A program made the position numbers and the translations under genes. The notes below the pieces were generated by a model. It did not search any database. It saw only the letters and a list, made by a program, of their open reading frames with translations, and was not told the DNA's origin. Below, piece by piece: positions 6,019 to 7,950 of a stretch of DNA of 7,950 nucleotides. This DNA comes from Ectopseudomonas composti (GTDB lineage Bacteria > Pseudomonadota > Gammaproteobacteria > Pseudomonadales > Pseudomonadaceae). The DNA lies in NCBI GenBank assembly GCA_946886245.1, contig CAMPIF010000183.1, forward strand, positions 1 to 7,950, in the 5' to 3' direction. How positions within the stretch are numbered: the first letter of the stretch is position 1; every line of letters begins with the position of its first letter.

Positions 6019-6864
6019 TTAGCTCCCGGCGCGTTGCCGGCTGCCCAGTACCAGCGCGATACCGCCTAGCACGGCCAGGGCGCTTAGCATCACGCGTAGT
6101 GACAGCGCCTCGTCCAGCAGCAGGCTGCCGCCGAGCGCGGCGAGAATCGGCACGCTCAGTTGCACGGTGGCGGCTTGACTGGCGCGCAGGCCGGGCAGGG
6201 CGCTGTACCAGATGGCGTAGCCGACGCCGGAGGTCAGGGCGCCGGACAACACCGCGTAGAACAGGCCAGGCCCGTCCCAGTTCAGTTGCGGCAGCAGTGC
6301 CAACGCCAACAGAACGGCAAGCGATGCCGCACGCAGGAAGTTACCGGTGGTCACGGCCAGCGGATCACCCAGACCGCGACCGAGCAGCGAATACGCCCCC
6401 CAGGCGATGCCGGCCAGCAGCATCAGCAGTGCAGCCAACAACGGGGGCGCACTTGCGCCGGGTAGCAGCAGCGCCAGCAGGCCGGCCGTCGCCAGCGCCG
6501 TACCGAGACTGGCGCCCAGCCCCAGACGCTCACCACGTAGCAAGCCCCACAGCAGCATGCTCAACTGCACGGCGCCGAACAGCAGCAGGGCACCGACGCC
6601 GGTATCGAGCTGCAGGTAGGCAAAGGAGAAGGCCGCCGCATAGGTGAACAGCGCCAGCGCGCCAGGCCAGTTGCCGGCGATGGGGTGCCCGGCCTGTCTC
6701 AGTTTGAGCAGCAGCCACAGCGTCAGTGCGCCGGAGAGCAGGCGGATAGCGGTGAAGCTGGCCGCGTCGATGTCGGTTTCACGCAGCGCCAGGCGGCACA
6801 GCAGCGAGTTGCCGGCGAAGGCCAGCATGGCGAGGCAGGTGAGCAGCAGGATACGCGCAGGCAT
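6019..6864 (-). CDS. DMT superfamily (EamA-type) permease
   Basis: A 281-residue inner-membrane protein of the drug/metabolite transporter superfamily with about 10 hydrophobic helices arranged as two EamA repeats. The first repeat begins ARILLLTCLAMLAFAGNSLLCRLAL followed by IDAASFTAIRLLSGALTLWLLL. The second begins near LLMLLAGIAWGAYSLLGRG and carries the helix-3/4-like LTSGVGYAIWYSALPGLRASQAATVQLSVPILAALGG, a highly typical EamA signature. Substrate is unknown; the family includes exporters of amino acids and metabolites. The open frame continues up to ATG 6930, but AAGGA is 6 bases before ATG 6864, and the extra 22 residues are polar and unlike the family, so 6864 is chosen. The stop TAA is 54 bases from the LEA lipoprotein start on the same strand. 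The porin gene upstream is separated by a strong hairpin, so this gene probably has its own promoter in 6866-6930, which I could not locate. Confidence 0.9.
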   Translation of the reverse strand: MPARILLLTCLAMLAFAGNSLLCRLALRETDIDAASFTAIRLLSGALTLWLLLKLRQAGHPIAGNWPGALALFTYAAAFSFAYLQLDTGVGALLLFGAVQLSMLLWGLLRGERLGLGASLGTALATAGLLALLLPGASAPPLLAALLMLLAGIAWGAYSLLGRGLGDPLAVTTGNFLRAASLAVLLALALLPQLNWDGPGLFYAVLSGALTSGVGYAIWYSALPGLRASQAATVQLSVPILAALGGSLLLDEALSLRVMLSALAVLGGIALVLGSRQRAGS

Positions 6865-6930
6865 CGTCCATCCTTGGGTGAAGGTCTGGTGATGCCGGGC
6901 AGCTAAACACGTCAGGCCGGTCAAGGGCAT

Positions 6931-6965
6931 TGGCAGAAGGTCGCAAGTTGCTGCGACCTTGGCCA
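6931..6965 (-). terminator. Hairpin after the Tsx-like channel gene
   Basis: A perfect 9-bp stem AAGGTCGCA (6937-6945) / TGCGACCTT (6952-6960) with a 6-base loop, extended after small bulges by TGGC (6931-6934) / GCCA (6962-6965). It lies 21 bases past the channel gene's stop on the - strand. A run of T after the stem is missing, so it would be a strong hairpin but not a textbook intrinsic terminator. Confidence 0.6.
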
Positions 6966-6985
6966 GTGACGCTTGATGGCGTGTT

Positions 6986-7792
6986 TCAGAAGTGCGCCTT
7001 GAGCAACAGGCTGGCGGTGTTCTGGTCGGTCGAGCCGACGAAGTTCTCGCTGACGAAACCGCCGTCCTTGATGCCGTACTTGTTCTTCCAGTAGTCGTAC
7101 TCGATGCCCACGTACAGCTGCTTCTCGCCCCACTTCAGCGCCTTGCCCAGGTCGTACTTGATCTGCGGGTTGAAGTGCAGGTTGGCGTGGTAGTCACCGC
7201 GGCGATTGCTGTCGTTGTCCACCACCCAGTCCATGAAACCATCGATGAGAATGTCCGATTCGCCCACCGGGATGGTGTAGCTCCACACCGGGGTGATCTG
7301 CCAGACGTTGCTGCCGGCGCGGCTGCCGTCGGTGGTGCGCAGGTAGGTGTTGAGCTGGAAGTAGTCGAAACCGGGGATGTCGAGGTCGATCGCCGGGCCG
7401 ATCAGGTAGGAGTCGACGTCGTCTTCACCGAACTCATAGGTGGTGGCGATCAGCACGTCCTTGATCGGGCCGAAGGAGAGGTCGGCACCGGTCAGCTTGC
7501 CCAGCGAGAAGCGCGGGCTGAGTTCGCCGTAGAAGGTATGGCCGTCACCGGCGCCGTTGGTGGCGTCGGTGTTGTACTTGATCACGTCGACGAACAGGAA
7601 CAGGTCACCAAAGCTCCAGCCGCTGGCGTGCTCGAAGGTGACGGTCTGCTGAATCTCCGGGTCGATCTTGAAGTCCTGGCCGTAGAGGTAGGTCAGGCTG
7701 TTGTTCTGCCACTGCAGCAGGTCACCGGCGATGGCCTGGCCGCCTGCCAGCAGAGCGCTGACGAACGCCAGCGAAGAGAGAGTGCGATTCAT
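6986..7792 (-). CDS. Tsx/OmpK-type outer-membrane channel
   Basis: A 268-residue outer-membrane beta-barrel of the nucleoside-specific channel (Tsx) / OmpK family. MNRTLSSLAFVSALLAGGQAIA is a Sec signal peptide, with cleavage likely after Ala22. The mature part starts DLLQWQNNSLTYLYGQDFKIDPEIQQTVTFEHASGW. It then alternates amphipathic, aromatic-rich strands with polar loops (FLFVDVIKY, GELSPRFSL, YFQLNTYLR, WQITPVWSYTIPVG, DGFMDWVVD, LYVGIEYDYWKNKYGI) and ends in LLLKAHF, the terminal-phenylalanine signal used for barrel assembly by the BAM machinery. E. coli Tsx passes nucleosides; here the substrate is only inferred, and no nucleoside-uptake gene is visible. AGGAG lies 5 bases before ATG 7792. 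Length agrees with the family. It appears to be a single-gene unit, with a hairpin downstream and a repeat-rich leader upstream. Confidence 0.9.
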   Translation of the reverse strand: MNRTLSSLAFVSALLAGGQAIAGDLLQWQNNSLTYLYGQDFKIDPEIQQTVTFEHASGWSFGDLFLFVDVIKYNTDATNGAGDGHTFYGELSPRFSLGKLTGADLSFGPIKDVLIATTYEFGEDDVDSYLIGPAIDLDIPGFDYFQLNTYLRTTDGSRAGSNVWQITPVWSYTIPVGESDILIDGFMDWVVDNDSNRRGDYHANLHFNPQIKYDLGKALKWGEKQLYVGIEYDYWKNKYGIKDGGFVSENFVGSTDQNTASLLLKAHF

Positions 7793-7854
7793 GGAAGCTC
7801 CTGGTGGTTAAGACGTGTCGTTATGGTTTTTGTGGCTTGCTATCCCTGGCGGGC

Positions 7855-7871
7855 CGTCGGCGTAGCCGACG
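7855..7871. repeat. Perfect 7-bp stem-loop within the repeat region
   Basis: CGTCGGC (7855-7861) and GCCGACG (7865-7871) form a perfect stem with a three-base GTA loop. Located between the two direct-repeat copies, so it belongs to the repeat unit or its spacer. Confidence 0.6.
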
Positions 7872-7876
7872 TCAAC

Positions 7877-7897
7877 AATCGCTCCCGGCGATTTTTT
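7877..7897 (+). terminator. Terminator-like hairpin with T-tract
   Basis: AATCGC (7877-7882) and GCGATT (7888-7893) form a 6-bp stem around TCCCG, followed directly by further T (7892-7897 is six T in all). This is the only hairpin in the window with a proper T-run. It points rightwards, opposite to the channel gene, and no rightward gene is seen before it, so its transcript is unknown or it is a part of the repeat element. Confidence 0.4.
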
Positions 7898-7950
7898 GTG
7901 GCCTGCCATCCAAGGCGGACAGCCTTCGGGCCGTCGCAGACCGAGGTTCA

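Larger units (their letters stand above)
7827..7918. repeat. Imperfect direct repeat, 66-bp spacing
   Basis: Bases 7827-7852 and 7893-7918 share TTTTTGTGGC-TGC-ATCC--GGCGG, 22 identities in 26 positions. Both copies are followed within a few bases by a GGCCGTCG segment (about 7853-7860 and 7930-7937). Non-coding, upstream of the channel gene; probably a member of a dispersed extragenic repeat family, which cannot be confirmed from a single window. Confidence 0.65.

Noticed and set aside
6865..6930. N-terminal extension of the DMT permease to ATG 6930
   Set aside because: The added 22 residues are polar and unlike the family, while AAGGA is correctly placed for ATG 6864.
7870..7875. TTGACG on the - strand as a -35 box for the channel gene
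   Set aside because: No -10-like hexamer at 16-18 bases; the position falls in the GC-rich stem-loop of the repeat region.

Overview
The window looks like chromosomal DNA of a Pseudomonas, plausibly of the P. mendocina/P. oleovorans side of the genus. The signs are high GC with strong third-position GC bias, a ferrochelatase of the Pseudomonas type, a Pseudomonas-style REP palindrome (the 'TAGGAGCCGGCTTGC' family), and gene products that read as ordinary Pseudomonadaceae housekeeping, transport and envelope proteins. Genus is an inference from protein and repeat style, not from a marker gene. No insertion sequence, phage gene, CRISPR array, tRNA or rRNA was found.

Layout, left to right. (1) The 3' half of hemH (ferrochelatase) enters from the left edge and ends at 486; a REP hairpin follows. 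(2) A 12-helix MFS permease of the spinster-like type runs on the + strand (797-2128) and ends in a nested hairpin. (3) A predicted lipoprotein of unknown function (2272-3045, +) meets, tail to tail with only 4 bp between stop codons, a periplasmic family-3 solute-binding protein (3050-3772, -). (4) Upstream of that, also on the - strand, is the small zinc-ribbon protein YjdM/PhnA (3848-4189), which starts with TTG. (5) A 465-bp divergent intergenic region (4190-4654) is the least gene-like part of the window. It holds a clear -10 box for yjdM, three TTGCC(A/T)G repeats, a 19-bp dyad 7 bp from a consensus TTGACA, and a potentially structured leader with a perfect Shine-Dalgarno and a 10-codon frame in front of the next gene. 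(6) A PuuD-like gamma-glutamyl-GABA hydrolase (4655-5464, +). (7) Three - strand genes: an LEA-type lipoprotein (5491-5964), a DMT/EamA permease (6019-6864), and a Tsx/OmpK-type outer-membrane channel (6986-7792) with a good hairpin after its stop. (8) The right edge (7793-7950) carries a 66-bp-spaced imperfect direct repeat and two perfect hairpins.

The genes do not form one pathway. Most appear to be single-gene transcription units. Envelope transport is the common thread (two inner-membrane permeases, a solute-binding protein, a porin, two lipoproteins). Only yjdM with the solute-binding protein, and the DMT permease with the LEA lipoprotein, are spaced so that read-through is plausible. 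Nothing here amounts to a new multi-gene system. The most interesting parts are the non-coding ones: the puuD upstream region, the REP-like end of the LEA gene, and the repeats at the right edge. For five genes the Shine-Dalgarno position decides or supports a particular start: three are shorter than the longest open frame (MFS, solute-binding protein, DMT), one is a TTG start, and one is a lipoprotein with an unusually long N-region.
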